Source: Paradevosia shaoguanensis
GTDB lineage: Bacteria > Pseudomonadota > Alphaproteobacteria > Rhizobiales > Devosiaceae
Reading direction: 5' to 3'
Length of the DNA stretch: 64,000 nt
Assembly: GCF_016801025.1 (NCBI RefSeq)
Contig: NZ_CP068983.1
Span: forward strand, 1,240,001-1,304,000
Positions 37,136 to 46,646 of the stretch are shown piece by piece. Numbering within the stretch: the stretch's first letter is position 1; every line of letters begins with the position of its first letter. The position numbers were made by a program, and so were the translations under genes. The notes under the pieces were generated by a model. The model saw nothing but the letters and a program-made list of their open reading frames with translations, was not told where the DNA came from and searched no databases.

Positions 37136-38035
37136 CTAGAGACTGAGTGCCGGGTCGCTGCCGCGCCGGCCTTCGGTGAGAACGTAGATGAGGAGCGCCA
37201 CGAGCATCGCTGCCATGACGAGCATGGCGAGGGCCGAGCCGAACGGCCAGTTGCGGGCCGAAAGGAATTGCTGCTCGATGAGGTTGCCGAGCATGAGCAC
37301 CTTGGCCCCGCCCAGCACTTCGGGCACCACGAAATTTCCCAGCGCCGGTATGAAGACGATGATCGCCCCGCCGATGACACCAGGCAGGGTAAGCGGGAAG
37401 ATGACGCGAAGGAACGTGCGGATCGGCCCCGCGCCCAGATCCTGCGAGGCCCTCACGAGGGCCCAATCGAGCTTTTCGACGCTGGCATAGATCGGCAGGA
37501 ACATGAATGGCACGTAGATATAGACCATGCCGACGATGATCGCGCCGTCGGTATAGATCATGTCGAGCGGACGATCGATGAGGTGCAGGTCAAGCAGCAC
37601 TTCGTTGATAAGCCCGGTCTGGCGGAGCAACAGCACCCAGACGAAGAGGCGCACGATGAGGCTCGTGAAGAAGGGCAGTGCAATGAGGAAAAGGCAGAAA
37701 TTCTTCCACCTGTCGGGGAGGCGCGCCACCTGGAAGGCTGCCGGATAGCAGACGAGGAAGGTACAGAGCACCGTCAATGCAGCGATGCGCACGGACCGCC
37801 AGAAGATGGCGAGGTAGACCGGGTCGAACTCCTCGAACATCGGATCGGCAAAGCCAAGGATGCGGCCGAAATTATGGGGATAAAATTCCCACTCGGCGCC
37901 CCCATAAAGCCCCGGCATCAGGAAGCTCATCACCACCATGATGCCCAGCGGCACGACGAAGAAGGCGATGAGGAAAAGCGTGGCCGGCGTCAGCAGGATG
38001 CCGAGTTCGAGCCGGTGTCGGGAGCGCGCGCTCAT
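37136..38035 (-). CDS. ABC transporter permease, PotB-like
   Basis: The 299-aa protein has about six membrane segments and the EAA-type loop VRASQDLGAGPIRTFLRVIFPLTLPG. PotB-specific features such as IGRILGFADP-like sequence and VPFMFLPIYASVEKLDW are present. The start overlaps the ATPase stop. It is part of the second polyamine-type importer. Confidence 0.92.
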   Translation of the reverse strand: MSARSRHRLELGILLTPATLFLIAFFVVPLGIMVVMSFLMPGLYGGAEWEFYPHNFGRILGFADPMFEEFDPVYLAIFWRSVRIAALTVLCTFLVCYPAAFQVARLPDRWKNFCLFLIALPFFTSLIVRLFVWVLLLRQTGLINEVLLDLHLIDRPLDMIYTDGAIIVGMVYIYVPFMFLPIYASVEKLDWALVRASQDLGAGPIRTFLRVIFPLTLPGVIGGAIIVFIPALGNFVVPEVLGGAKVLMLGNLIEQQFLSARNWPFGSALAMLVMAAMLVALLIYVLTEGRRGSDPALSL

Positions 38036-39120
38036 TGCGCCGCCTCGGTGGGCGCAATGAGGTGGACCGAAGCCGGATCGTAGTAGAGCCTCGCCCTGCG
38101 GCTGGCCTCGATGGCGCCGACCTGGCCCCGGGCGCTGGCCGGGATCAGCGCGGTGAGCTTGCGCCCGCCGGCCGTTCGCCCCAGAAGCTCGAAGGCGGAG
38201 CCGACAAAGACCACCTGATCGACCTCCATTTCGAGACTGGGTTCGTCATTGGCAGGGGTGAGCGAGAATTGTTCCGGCCGGATCAGCGCGGTCACGGCGG
38301 CATCGTTCGCCGCCGGCGACCTGCTATGGATCGCGATGCCGTCCGGCGTCACGACACGCTCGCCCTCGCGCCTGCCTTCGAAGAGATTGCTGGCTCCGAC
38401 GAACGTGGCGACGAAGGTGGTGGCCGGCGCATCGTAGACCGTTCGCGGCGTGCCGATTTGCTGGATCTGCCCGGCATCGAGTACCGCCACGCGATCGGAC
38501 ATGGTCAGCGCCTCTTCCTGGTCGTGCGTGACGAAAACGAAAGAGATGCCGAGCTCGCTCTGCAACGTCTTGAGCTCCATCCGCATGGCCTCGCGCAGGT
38601 TCTTGTCGAGAGCCGAGAGCGGCTCATCGAGAAGAAGCAGTTTGGGGCGCGCGATGATGGCACGCGCGAGCGCCACGCGCTGCTGCTGGCCGCCCGACAG
38701 CTGGCGCGGGCGGCGGTTCTCCATATCCTTGAGACCCACCATTTCCAGCGCCTCAGCCACACGTTTCCGGCGCTCCGCGACCGGCGTGCCGGCAATTTCG
38801 AGGGCGTAGCCGGTGTTTTCGCCTACGCTCATATGCGGGAAGAGCGCGTAGTTCTGGAACACGGTGTTGACCGGACGGCGGTGCGGCGGCACATCGGTGA
38901 TGTCCTTGCCGTCGATCAGAATGCGACCCTGCTCGAGGTCGATGAAGCCGGAAACGGCCTGGAGCAAGGTAGTCTTGCCGCATCCGGAAGGACCGAGCAG
39001 TGTCAGGAATTCGTTGCGGCGCACCTCGAGGTCTATGCCGCGCAGCGCATAGATCCGCTTACCCTCGAAAACCGGGAAGCTGCGCGTCGCGTTCTCGAGT
39101 GTAACGATCTGGTCCGACAT
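38032..39120 (-). CDS. ABC transporter ATP-binding protein, PotA-like
   Basis: The 362-aa ATPase has Walker A GPSGCGKTT, signature LSGGQQQRVALARAI, Walker B LLLDEPLSALD and switch VTHDQEEAL, with a C-terminal TOBE domain (residues about 275-350). It heads the minus-strand half of a divergent transporter locus; the matching binding-protein gene is divergent at 39263. Confidence 0.94.
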   Translation of the reverse strand: MSDQIVTLENATRSFPVFEGKRIYALRGIDLEVRRNEFLTLLGPSGCGKTTLLQAVSGFIDLEQGRILIDGKDITDVPPHRRPVNTVFQNYALFPHMSVGENTGYALEIAGTPVAERRKRVAEALEMVGLKDMENRRPRQLSGGQQQRVALARAIIARPKLLLLDEPLSALDKNLREAMRMELKTLQSELGISFVFVTHDQEEALTMSDRVAVLDAGQIQQIGTPRTVYDAPATTFVATFVGASNLFEGRREGERVVTPDGIAIHSRSPAANDAAVTALIRPEQFSLTPANDEPSLEMEVDQVVFVGSAFELLGRTAGGRKLTALIPASARGQVGAIEASRRARLYYDPASVHLIAPTEAAQ

Positions 39121-39262
39121 CTCGATTTTTCGTCCCCTCGACCGAATGTTATCTAAATAACTCTTGTGCCATTGCGATATCTGGATTTCATTCTTGCTGG
39201 GAAGTCAACGGCCCAGAGGGATGAGGGCGCTGATTTCATGCAAGGGAAAGGGGAAAATCGCG

Positions 39263-40336
39263 ATGACAACGCGCAAGACGAACAGGCTGTCCGCATTGCA
39301 GCGCCTGGCCCGCGGCCTGCTGCTCGGAACCGCCGCCGCCCTGAGCCTCGCCGGCGCCGCTTCGGCAGCCGGGGAACTCAACGTCTTCAACTGGGGCGAA
39401 TACATCAACCCGGAAGTGCTCAAGGCTTTCGAAGCCGAAACCGGCATCAAGGTGAACCTCTCCACCTATTCCTCCAATGAGGAAATGCTGGCCAAGGTCC
39501 AGGGTGGCACCACAGGCTACGACATCGTGTTTCCGTCGGTCTGGATGCAGGACATCATGGCCAAGCTCGACCTGCTCGAGAAGACCGACATCAATCGGTA
39601 CGAAGGCTTCAAGAACATCGATCCGGCCTTCCTGCGCGCCAAGAGCGACCCGCAGGGCGAGTATTGCCTGCCCTATGCCTGGGGCACCGTTGGCATCGTC
39701 TACAACAAGAAGGTGCTCGGTAAGGACATCACCGGCTGGAACGATCTCCTGGCGACGGTCAAGGAGAAGGGCCTCAAGATCGGTCTTCTCGACGACATGC
39801 GCGAGGTGATCAGCGTCGGCCTCATTCTCAACGGCAAGGACGTCAATACGACGGACCCCAACGATCTGGCCCAGGCGGCCGAGACGGTCATCGCCATGAA
39901 GCCGGTCGTCTCCGCCTTCAGCTACGATACCCGGCCGATGGTCATGGCGGGCGAGCTTGCGGCGGCGCACGCCTTTGTCGGTGCGATGATCGACGTCTTC
40001 GCCAATCCCGACCTCGAAGGCTATGTGATCCCGGAGGAAGGGGCGACGATGTACCAAGAGGATATCTGTGTCCTCAAGACGTCGCCCAACAAGGACAATG
40101 CCAGGAAATTCCTCGAGTTCTATACCAAGCCCGAGATCGTGGCGCTCAACATCGCCCAGCAGACCAATGGCACCGCAAACGTTCCCGCGCGGACCATGAC
40201 CCCGCCCCAGATCGCTGAAAGCAAGGAGATTAATCCGCCCGAGGATGTGATGAAACGGCTGCAGATTTTCTCCGATCTCGGGCAGGCGGTGCGGCTCTAT
40301 GACCGCACCTGGACCAAGATCAAGACGGCCGAATAG
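39263..40336 (+). CDS. Polyamine-type ABC substrate-binding protein (PotD/PotF-like)
   Basis: The ATG at 39263 follows AAAGGGG. The 357-aa protein has a signal peptide ending near LAGAASAAG. The mature sequence GELNVFNWGEYINPEVLKAFEAETGIKVNLSTYSSNEEMLAKVQ and YDIVFPSVWMQDIMAKLDLL matches PotD/PotF closely. The tail LYDRTWTKIKTAE is typical. It is transcribed divergently from its ATPase/permease genes, with a roughly 140-base shared control region. Substrates could include spermidine, putrescine or related amines. Confidence 0.93.
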   Translation: MTTRKTNRLSALQRLARGLLLGTAAALSLAGAASAAGELNVFNWGEYINPEVLKAFEAETGIKVNLSTYSSNEEMLAKVQGGTTGYDIVFPSVWMQDIMAKLDLLEKTDINRYEGFKNIDPAFLRAKSDPQGEYCLPYAWGTVGIVYNKKVLGKDITGWNDLLATVKEKGLKIGLLDDMREVISVGLILNGKDVNTTDPNDLAQAAETVIAMKPVVSAFSYDTRPMVMAGELAAAHAFVGAMIDVFANPDLEGYVIPEEGATMYQEDICVLKTSPNKDNARKFLEFYTKPEIVALNIAQQTNGTANVPARTMTPPQIAESKEINPPEDVMKRLQIFSDLGQAVRLYDRTWTKIKTAE

Positions 40337-40395
40337 GCTTGACCCGGCCGGTCTGGACCTTAAGGCTCGGATCGGTCTCGTCCTGAAGGTGAAGC

Positions 40396-41250
40396 ATGTC
40401 CAAGGCCATACTGGAGCGTCTGCGCAGCGACCGGCTGCGGCAATCCAATTCGGACAAGCTGATCGCCAACTATATGGAGCGCAATATCGCCGAGCTGCCG
40501 TTCGAGACGGCCCGGTCGATCGCCGGGCGCGTGGGCGTCAGCCCGATGACTGTCGGACGCTACCTGCGGCGGCTGGGCTTTGACGGCCTTGATGAACTCA
40601 AGGCCGAGCTGCGCCGCGGCGCCTCGAACAATCCGGCCTGGCAGGTCAAGGGCCAGATGGAGCGGCTCCAGGCGGACATCAAGGAAGGCAAGCTTCTCGC
40701 CGGCCTCATCCAGCAGCAGATGGACAATCTCGGCCACATCTACGAACTCACCGTCGCGCCCGAATGGCAAAGAGCGGTCGAAACCCTGGTCTCGGCAAGC
40801 GAGGTCTACGTCGCCGCCTACCAGAACGTGCGCGGCATCGCCCAATACTTCGCCGCCCAGCTTTCCTATTCCCGCCCCGGCGTCACCTTCTCGGACGGCC
40901 TCAACGGCACCTATGCCGAAATCCTCGACCAGTCGGTCGAGGGCCGCTGCCTCTTCCTCTTCGACGTCCGCCGCTTCGCCTCAAAGGCGCGCCCTCTCGC
41001 AGAAGCCGCACGAAAGGCCGGCGTCACCGTCATCTTCATGACCGACGAATTCTGCCCCTGGGCCAACGAAGTCTCCGACATCCCCCTCGTCCTCCCCGGC
41101 GCCCACGGCCCCCTCTGGGACGGCGCCGCCGCCCTCACCGCTGTGATGGACCTCCTCATCAGCAACGTCGTGGTCGAGCTAGGCCACAGCGCCAGCGATC
41201 GCGTGGAAGCACTGACCCACTTGCAGGATCAGTTCGGGGACTTCGAATAG
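40396..41250 (+). CDS. RpiR-family transcriptional regulator
   Basis: The 284-aa protein has an N-terminal helix-turn-helix (ETARSIAGRVGVSPMTVGRYLRRLGFDGLDELKAEL, residues about 35-75) and a C-terminal SIS domain (about 120-265) that binds phosphosugars in other members. It sits 60 bases downstream of the binding-protein gene and probably controls this transporter locus. The effector is unknown. Confidence 0.92.
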   Translation: MSKAILERLRSDRLRQSNSDKLIANYMERNIAELPFETARSIAGRVGVSPMTVGRYLRRLGFDGLDELKAELRRGASNNPAWQVKGQMERLQADIKEGKLLAGLIQQQMDNLGHIYELTVAPEWQRAVETLVSASEVYVAAYQNVRGIAQYFAAQLSYSRPGVTFSDGLNGTYAEILDQSVEGRCLFLFDVRRFASKARPLAEAARKAGVTVIFMTDEFCPWANEVSDIPLVLPGAHGPLWDGAAALTAVMDLLISNVVVELGHSASDRVEALTHLQDQFGDFE

Positions 41251-41286
41251 CGCTCCGATGGCGATGTTGCGGACCGCAGCGTCCGT

Positions 41287-42303
41287 TTAGACCCGCACCA
41301 CCGTTCCATCCATACGCGTCAGCAATGCCCGTGCACCCGGCACCGTCGCCAGCACCTTGGCCGCTCGGTCCTCGCCGGCGACGAAGAGGGCGGTGGCGAG
41401 CGCGTCGGCGTCGGTGGCGCGGGGGGCGGTGACGACGACTTCGGTCAGCCGGTGGGCGCTCTGGCCGGTATTGGGGTCGAAGATGTGGTGATGCTCACCT
41501 GAGAGGTCGAATACGGTGCCGTAGCCACCAGAGGTGGCTGAGGATTCATTGACCAGTTCGAGCGTCCTGCCGGCGCCGCCGCTGGCATCGCGCAGGCCGA
41601 CGCGCCAGGGGCGACCGTCGGGGTGGGTGCCGAGGACGCGTGTTTCGCCCAGCTCTACGACGACGTGGTCAAAACCTTCGTTGCGCAAGAGATCGGCGAC
41701 GACGTCGGTGATGTAGCCCTGGGCAATGCCGTTGAGCGTCAGAGCCATGCCTTGCGATGCGAGGCGCACGCCGCGACTGGAGACATCGATGCGTTGATAG
41801 TCGACGAGGCCGCGCGCCGCCGCGATGGCCTTGGGGGACGGGCCCGAGGGATCGGCACCCGGCTGCGCGAAGTGATCCTGATAGAGCGTCCAGAGCGGTT
41901 GCACGGTCGGATCGAACGCGCCGTTGCTGGCCGACGCGATGGCGCGCGAGGTTTCGAGAACGGCGACCATATCGCGCGAGGCATTGGTGAGGACGCCGTC
42001 GCGGTTGAGGCGCGATAGCTCGCTATCGGGCTGATAGAGGCTGAAGACGGCTTCGAGCCGGGCGACCTCCGAGACCATGCGCGCGAGCGTGCGCTGTGCA
42101 TGGCCGGCATTGGAGTGCCAGAGGCTGAGCGAGGAGGCCGCTCCCAGGGCTTCGCCGTGCCATTCGTGGAAGGTCGGCTGCGGCCCGAACATGCGGAAGC
42201 CGATGGCGCCGACCGGCAATGCGGCAGAGGCAGCCAGTATCTTGAGGGCCTGTCGCCGCGAGGGCATGTGCGGCGCGGCAAGGGGAAGATCGCGTGTGGT
42301 CAT
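41287..42303 (-). CDS. apbE: ApbE-like FAD:protein FMN transferase (NosX-like)
   Basis: The ATG at 42303 gives 338 aa with a twin-arginine signal (MPSRRQALKILAASAALPV). ApbE transfers FMN from FAD to a Thr/Ser in client proteins in the periplasm. Typical motifs are visible: LSRLNRDG, ASNGAFDPTVQPLWTLY, LNGIAQGYITDVVADLL, VELGE, SSATSGGYGTVFD and HHIFDPNTGQSAHRLTEVVV. It starts 12 bases downstream of nosR, whose product carries an FMN-binding domain and is its probable client. This pair is known as nosR-nosX where nosZ is present. Confidence 0.92.
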   Translation of the reverse strand: MTTRDLPLAAPHMPSRRQALKILAASAALPVGAIGFRMFGPQPTFHEWHGEALGAASSLSLWHSNAGHAQRTLARMVSEVARLEAVFSLYQPDSELSRLNRDGVLTNASRDMVAVLETSRAIASASNGAFDPTVQPLWTLYQDHFAQPGADPSGPSPKAIAAARGLVDYQRIDVSSRGVRLASQGMALTLNGIAQGYITDVVADLLRNEGFDHVVVELGETRVLGTHPDGRPWRVGLRDASGGAGRTLELVNESSATSGGYGTVFDLSGEHHHIFDPNTGQSAHRLTEVVVTAPRATDADALATALFVAGEDRAAKVLATVPGARALLTRMDGTVVRV

Positions 42304-42314
42304 GGTGCTTCCCC

Positions 42315-44543
42315 TTATGCCGTCGCCGGCGGCGTAGCGCCGTTGCGCGTCAGGACGAGCGGCTCGTGGGTGCTGACGCGAGCCGCGCGCTCGCGCTGCT
42401 TGCGCGCCTGCGCCAGCGGCGGGCAGCGGTGGTCGTCGTAATACTCGACCTGGCAATCGAGGCACTGGAAGCACTCGGACATGATGATCTTGCCGCTGCT
42501 CTCGATGGCCTTGACCGGGCACGAGCGCTCGCAGAGATGGCAGCCGCCGGTGCCGCATTGCGCGCGGCGCTTGAGGAAGGTGAAGAGGTGCAGCCGGTCG
42601 CCCAGCGCAAGCACGCCACCGAGCGGGCACAGGAAGCGACAGAAGAAGCGCTCGGTGAAGAGTCCCATGACCAGCAGCGCCACGGCATAGGCGACATAGG
42701 GCCAGGGCCGGGTGAAGGTCGACGTGATCGCGGTCTTGAAGGGCTCGACCTCCTCGACGCTGGCCAGGACTTCCGGCGCGGCGAAAGCCGTACCGATGAC
42801 CAGTGCGGCGAGCCCGTATTTGGGTAGCCACATCCAGCGCTGCATATTTTCGGACGGGTTCCACACCGGCAGGCGCAGGAGCCGGCCGAGCTTGGAGGTC
42901 AGTTCCTGCAAGGCCCCGAACGGGCACAGCCAGCCGCAGAAGACGCCGCGTCCGATCAGGAACAGCGAGAGCAGCACGTAGATCGAGATGACGACGATCA
43001 GCGGTTCGGCGAGATAGAAGCCGAGATCGGCGCCGTCGAACGGTCCCTTGAGGTAGTTGACGATGTGGACGATCGAGAGCTGCCCGCCGGCGATCCAGCC
43101 TAGCCATACGAGCGTGAAGACCAGGAAGCCGTTGCGGATCCATTTGTGGAGCTGCCGGTTCTGGCTCAAACGCGCCTGGAAGACAAAGATCAGCGTCAGC
43201 GCCGTCAGCGCGACAGCCAGGATGGCGAGGTCGAGCCACGAGGAAAGCCATGCCTCCGCCCAGGCCGGCAACGGCGCAACATAGGGCAGAAGCAGGGCCT
43301 CGTTGGGCACCTTGTAGGCAACGGGGAACTCGACAATATGCTCGGCGCCTGCTGCGTCGGTCGCCTGCACCATGAGCACGAGATCGAACGGCGCGAGGGG
43401 ATCGAAGCCGGAGCTGAGCGGAATGGTGAAAAGTCCGGCCTCTGAAAGAATCGGCCCGCCCGAGAAGCCGAGCGATGCCCCTACCCGCTCGAAGTCGCTT
43501 TCGTGGAAATCGAGCTTGAGATCACCCTGCACCAGCCGGACGCGATCGAACTTGTGGCCGAACTCGGCCGATTGATACTGGCTGCCGCGGAAATCGTAGT
43601 AGCCGCCCGACATGACGGCGAGCATCACCACATCATCCGGCGCCGCCTGCACCTTGGCGTAGGCATCCGGAATGAGGACGTTTCGGCCGATGATGGACGG
43701 CGTCACCAATGCAAAGACCAGTTCGGTATAGCGGCTTTCCGGCTTGGCCTTGTCGAGCGGCACGTCCATCGCGGCGGACGTAACGCCATCAGCGGCGAAA
43801 GCAGCGGCAACGTCGCCGAAGGTAACGACGCGGTCAGAAACAGCGCCCATCTCCAGAAGCTGCTTCCAGTTGCGCAGCCCAAAACCCTGCCGGTCGAGCG
43901 TCGGCGCGGTTACCTGTGGGCGCGGATCGTTGGCCTGCAGGATGACGCGTCCTGCATCCAGGATGCCCGCGCGCATGGTGCGCGCTGAAACCGTGGTGCC
44001 CTGCACGAAATCGGGCTTCAACGGAGCGGGCGTCGTCGCCTCGACCGAATAGCCGACATGGGCATCCATGAAATTGCCGAGCCGTTCGACACGCTCCGGA
44101 AAGCCCTGGAGATAGGGGTCGTGGAACTTGATGACCTTGGCGCCGGTCAGGTTGCCGGCCATGTCCATGCCGACGATCGCGTCGAAAGGTGTCGAGGAAT
44201 AGCTGCGCGCCCGCACCACATCGAGGGTGGAATAGAGGTAGCCGACCTGCTCCTCGCCGGCATAGACGCGGTAGTAGGGCGGCTCCCCTTCGGACAGCTC
44301 GAACCGGTCGGCCGTCGGGAAGAACTCCTTGAGCATGGCCGGCGAAGCGCGCCCGCCGAGTGGAGCGCTCTCCTGTGCCCAGGCGCTGCTCGCGGCGGCG
44401 ACCAGCAGAATTGCCGCCAATATTCTAAAGAGCCTTGAGAAGACCTGAACCAGCGGGCCGGCCCTTTTCGTACTATGCGCCGGACGCCCAGCCTGCGCCT
44501 CGATTTTCCTAGGGCGATTTTCGGGGGGAAATAGTGCGGTCAT
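42315..44543 (-). CDS. nosR: NosR/NirI-family membrane flavo-iron-sulfur protein
   Basis: I chose ATG 44543; a longer frame to 44798 overlaps the divergent GNAT promoter. The 742-aa protein has a signal (ending SSAWAQE) and a periplasmic FMN-binding domain (residues about 60-200) containing VQGTTVSARTM, the likely flavin-Thr site. Several membrane helices follow, then two CxxxCP motifs (CGWLCPFG, CRFLCPLGG) and two [4Fe-4S] ferredoxin motifs (CHLCERSCPVKAI, CFQCLDCQ). NosR passes electrons to nitrous oxide reductase or aids its assembly. No nosZ or nosDFY is in this window, so the partner may be distant or different. Confidence 0.9.
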   Translation of the reverse strand: MTALFPPENRPRKIEAQAGRPAHSTKRAGPLVQVFSRLFRILAAILLVAAASSAWAQESAPLGGRASPAMLKEFFPTADRFELSEGEPPYYRVYAGEEQVGYLYSTLDVVRARSYSSTPFDAIVGMDMAGNLTGAKVIKFHDPYLQGFPERVERLGNFMDAHVGYSVEATTPAPLKPDFVQGTTVSARTMRAGILDAGRVILQANDPRPQVTAPTLDRQGFGLRNWKQLLEMGAVSDRVVTFGDVAAAFAADGVTSAAMDVPLDKAKPESRYTELVFALVTPSIIGRNVLIPDAYAKVQAAPDDVVMLAVMSGGYYDFRGSQYQSAEFGHKFDRVRLVQGDLKLDFHESDFERVGASLGFSGGPILSEAGLFTIPLSSGFDPLAPFDLVLMVQATDAAGAEHIVEFPVAYKVPNEALLLPYVAPLPAWAEAWLSSWLDLAILAVALTALTLIFVFQARLSQNRQLHKWIRNGFLVFTLVWLGWIAGGQLSIVHIVNYLKGPFDGADLGFYLAEPLIVVISIYVLLSLFLIGRGVFCGWLCPFGALQELTSKLGRLLRLPVWNPSENMQRWMWLPKYGLAALVIGTAFAAPEVLASVEEVEPFKTAITSTFTRPWPYVAYAVALLVMGLFTERFFCRFLCPLGGVLALGDRLHLFTFLKRRAQCGTGGCHLCERSCPVKAIESSGKIIMSECFQCLDCQVEYYDDHRCPPLAQARKQRERAARVSTHEPLVLTRNGATPPATA

Positions 44544-44739
44544 GGCAGGCAAGGCTCTAGGGTTAGTCGGAATTAAAAGACGCAGGCGTTTACTGTAGTA
44601 GTGCGCGCCCTTTAACTTGCCCTGAACCTGACTGGATTTGCGAGACTGCCGCAAGCGCGCGGCCTTTGTCCCGACAATTTTACGCACAGGTTTGAGGACG
44701 CATAGAATTGCGACCGCACCCCCACAATAGGAGTTGAGC

Positions 44740-45192
44740 GTGGCGATTGTCACTAGACCAGCGCGAGACGAAGACCGGGATATTCTCGGCGCCCTCAAGC
44801 TGCGCTCTTCGCTGGCCTGGGGAGATCACGTCGAAGAACTGCTCGCGATGCGCGAAGCCCGTGAAGTTCCAGCTGCGCATCTGCCGCATATTATCGTCGC
44901 CGAAGCTTCGGGAGATGTCGTCGGTTTCGCGACGATCCTCCGTCACGAGGGTGCTGCCCGGGCCGAACTTGAAGACCTGTTTGTCGCGCCCGAGGCGTGG
45001 CGAAGAGGAATAGGGAAGCTGCTGCTGGCGGAAGCGGAACGCCGTGCAATCGCCTCAGGCGCGCGTTCGGTACACGTCGTCGCTGGCGAACGGGCGCGGC
45101 CGTTCTATGAAGCCTCGGGGTATGACGTAACCGGGGCGGTCATGACGACGCTTGCCCCGGCCATGGAGTTGGAAAAGCGGCTCTCGGAGTAG
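44740..45192 (+). CDS. GNAT-family N-acetyltransferase
   Basis: The GTG at 44740 is six bases after AGGAG; a TTG two codons earlier is too close to that site. The 150-aa product has the GNAT fold: VTRPARDEDRDIL, VVGFATILRHEG, LEDLFVAPEAWRRGIGKLLLAEAERRA (acetyl-CoA loop RRGIGK) and the final YEASGYDVTGA. It transfers an acetyl group from acetyl-CoA to an unknown acceptor. It is convergent with the neighbouring amidohydrolase gene. Confidence 0.88.
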   Translation: MAIVTRPARDEDRDILGALKLRSSLAWGDHVEELLAMREAREVPAAHLPHIIVAEASGDVVGFATILRHEGAARAELEDLFVAPEAWRRGIGKLLLAEAERRAIASGARSVHVVAGERARPFYEASGYDVTGAVMTTLAPAMELEKRLSE

Positions 45193-45202
45193 CCGCCAAC
45201 CG

Positions 45203-46324
45203 TCAGCTTACGTCGACGACCACCGCCACCGTGCCGCCGCCGACCGGCCCCTGATGGGTGGCCCCGGCGGAGATCCACACCAGATTGTCCTGCAGCATGG
45301 CCGAGAACATGCCACCCAGCGCGGCCTTTACCTGGTTCACATATTGCGGATTTTCCATGACCTGGCGGCGCCCACGCAGGCGACCGTCCGGCGTCGCGCT
45401 GAACTTCACATAGACGGCGACGACACGTGCGCGATGCTCGGCCGAGAGCGGCCCCGGACCGACGTCGAGCCCGGCGCGCCGCAGCGCGCGGGTAAGCGCG
45501 TCGATGTCGAGCGTATCGGCCATGGCGGAATGGCCGACACGCAGCCGGCCGCCGGCGCCCACGCGGTTGCCCATCACCACCAGCTGGGTCTGCGGGCCTT
45601 CGCCGCCCACCGGCTCCCAGGGATTGGCCGATACCGCGACCTTGCCCGTCCAGAGGTCGAGCTTTTCGCCGATGTCGTCGGCCGACGGCATCGCCAGGCC
45701 ATCGGCGGTAACGGCGACGGCGAGGCCGGCCGAGCCGCTTGCCCGACGGAAGAGGGTCTTGTCGTCGTATTCGGGAATCTTGTGTGCGGCCGCGCGGGCC
45801 TCAGTGAAGTCCTGCTGGGTCGGGTAATAGGCCTTGCCGACGACATATTCGATGGCGCTCGGATCGATCCCGGCATCCTGCGCGCCTGCGCGGATCGCCC
45901 TGACATTGGCCTCGATCAGTTGCGTGCTCGCCAGCCATTCCGGACGGACGATCTCGGAACGCGTGACGCCCATTGCCAGTCGGCCGGCGCTGTCGTTGGA
46001 GGGCTCGCCGCGGGTACGGGTATAGACCACGACGTGCGGCGTCAGCATGCCGATGCCACCGGTGGTGAAGACCATCGGGATCTGGTTGATGGCGTCAGCC
46101 GAGCGCGTGCCGCGATCGAGAAGGAAGCGACGGACCGCGCGGTCGGCGTCGAGCCGGCTCGTTTCGCCAGGTTGCCAGCCTTCGGTCTTGCCGGTCACCG
46201 CGATGATGTCATCGGGCCGCAGCCGCCCCTCGGCCACGAGCCGCTCCAGGCCAGAGCTGTCGGAGCTGTGGTCCAGCGGGACGCGGAAGGCGTCAATAAT
46301 GGGTACGAGTCCGTCATCGGTCAT
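45203..46324 (-). CDS. Ring-opening amidohydrolase (cyanuric acid hydrolase/barbiturase family)
   Basis: The 373-aa protein aligns over its full length with AtzD/TrzD-type enzymes, which open cyclic ureides such as cyanuric acid or barbiturate. Visible matches are FRVPLDHSSDSSGLERLV, DIIAVTGKTEG (first-repeat Lys), MLTPHVVVY, KAYYP (second-repeat Lys), SGSAGLAVAV, GHSAMADTLDIDALTRALR, VKFSATPDG (third-repeat Lys) and WISAGATHQGPVGGG. The first-repeat Ser segment (SGGTEG in AtzD) reads TTGGIG here, so a Thr or shifted residue replaces it. Substrate specificity is therefore open; barbiturate-like compounds are as likely as cyanurate. It is a single gene with an AT-rich promoter region. Confidence 0.85.
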   Translation of the reverse strand: MTDDGLVPIIDAFRVPLDHSSDSSGLERLVAEGRLRPDDIIAVTGKTEGWQPGETSRLDADRAVRRFLLDRGTRSADAINQIPMVFTTGGIGMLTPHVVVYTRTRGEPSNDSAGRLAMGVTRSEIVRPEWLASTQLIEANVRAIRAGAQDAGIDPSAIEYVVGKAYYPTQQDFTEARAAAHKIPEYDDKTLFRRASGSAGLAVAVTADGLAMPSADDIGEKLDLWTGKVAVSANPWEPVGGEGPQTQLVVMGNRVGAGGRLRVGHSAMADTLDIDALTRALRRAGLDVGPGPLSAEHRARVVAVYVKFSATPDGRLRGRRQVMENPQYVNQVKAALGGMFSAMLQDNLVWISAGATHQGPVGGGTVAVVVDVS

Positions 46325-46646
46325 CTGAGTTCTCTCACTTCAGTCGATCAGCACCCCACTTTAGGCGCCGCCTGACAAACTGTATACATAAATTCTAATT
46401 TCGTGATACAAACTTTGTAGCAAACCTTCACGCGGCAGCACGCGTCCCCTCATCCGTCCGGTACCGACATCTACCCGCACGGCGTAATGACGCTGGTGCT
46501 CGTTCACGCAAGTCACGCGCTGTCATCCATTTCCCCAGCGCAAAGCAGCGATCCCCCGAGGGTCCGTGGACCATCGGAAGATCACCGTCAGTTCAGTTAT
46601 TGTATCCGATTCACACCTCCGCCGCATGGAGCGGAGTGCGAAGCGC
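46325..46646. other. Intergenic region, 322 bases
   Basis: It holds an AT-rich patch (about 46375-46425) that should carry the amidohydrolase promoter and the palindrome at 46381-46388. The rest, up to the end of the M75 gene, shows no convincing coding sequence or strong terminator. Confidence 0.5.
46381..46388 (-). promoter_or_regulatory. TGTATACA palindrome upstream of ring-opening amidohydrolase
   Basis: A perfect 8-bp palindrome lies in an AT-rich stretch about 57 bases upstream of the start codon. Such sites are common GntR-type operator cores. No regulator gene is adjacent, so this is only a candidate. Confidence 0.3.

Noticed and set aside
42315-44543. Evidence for a full denitrification island
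   Set aside because: Only nosR, apbE and pseudoazurin are present; no nosZ, nosDFYL, nir or nor genes were found in the window.
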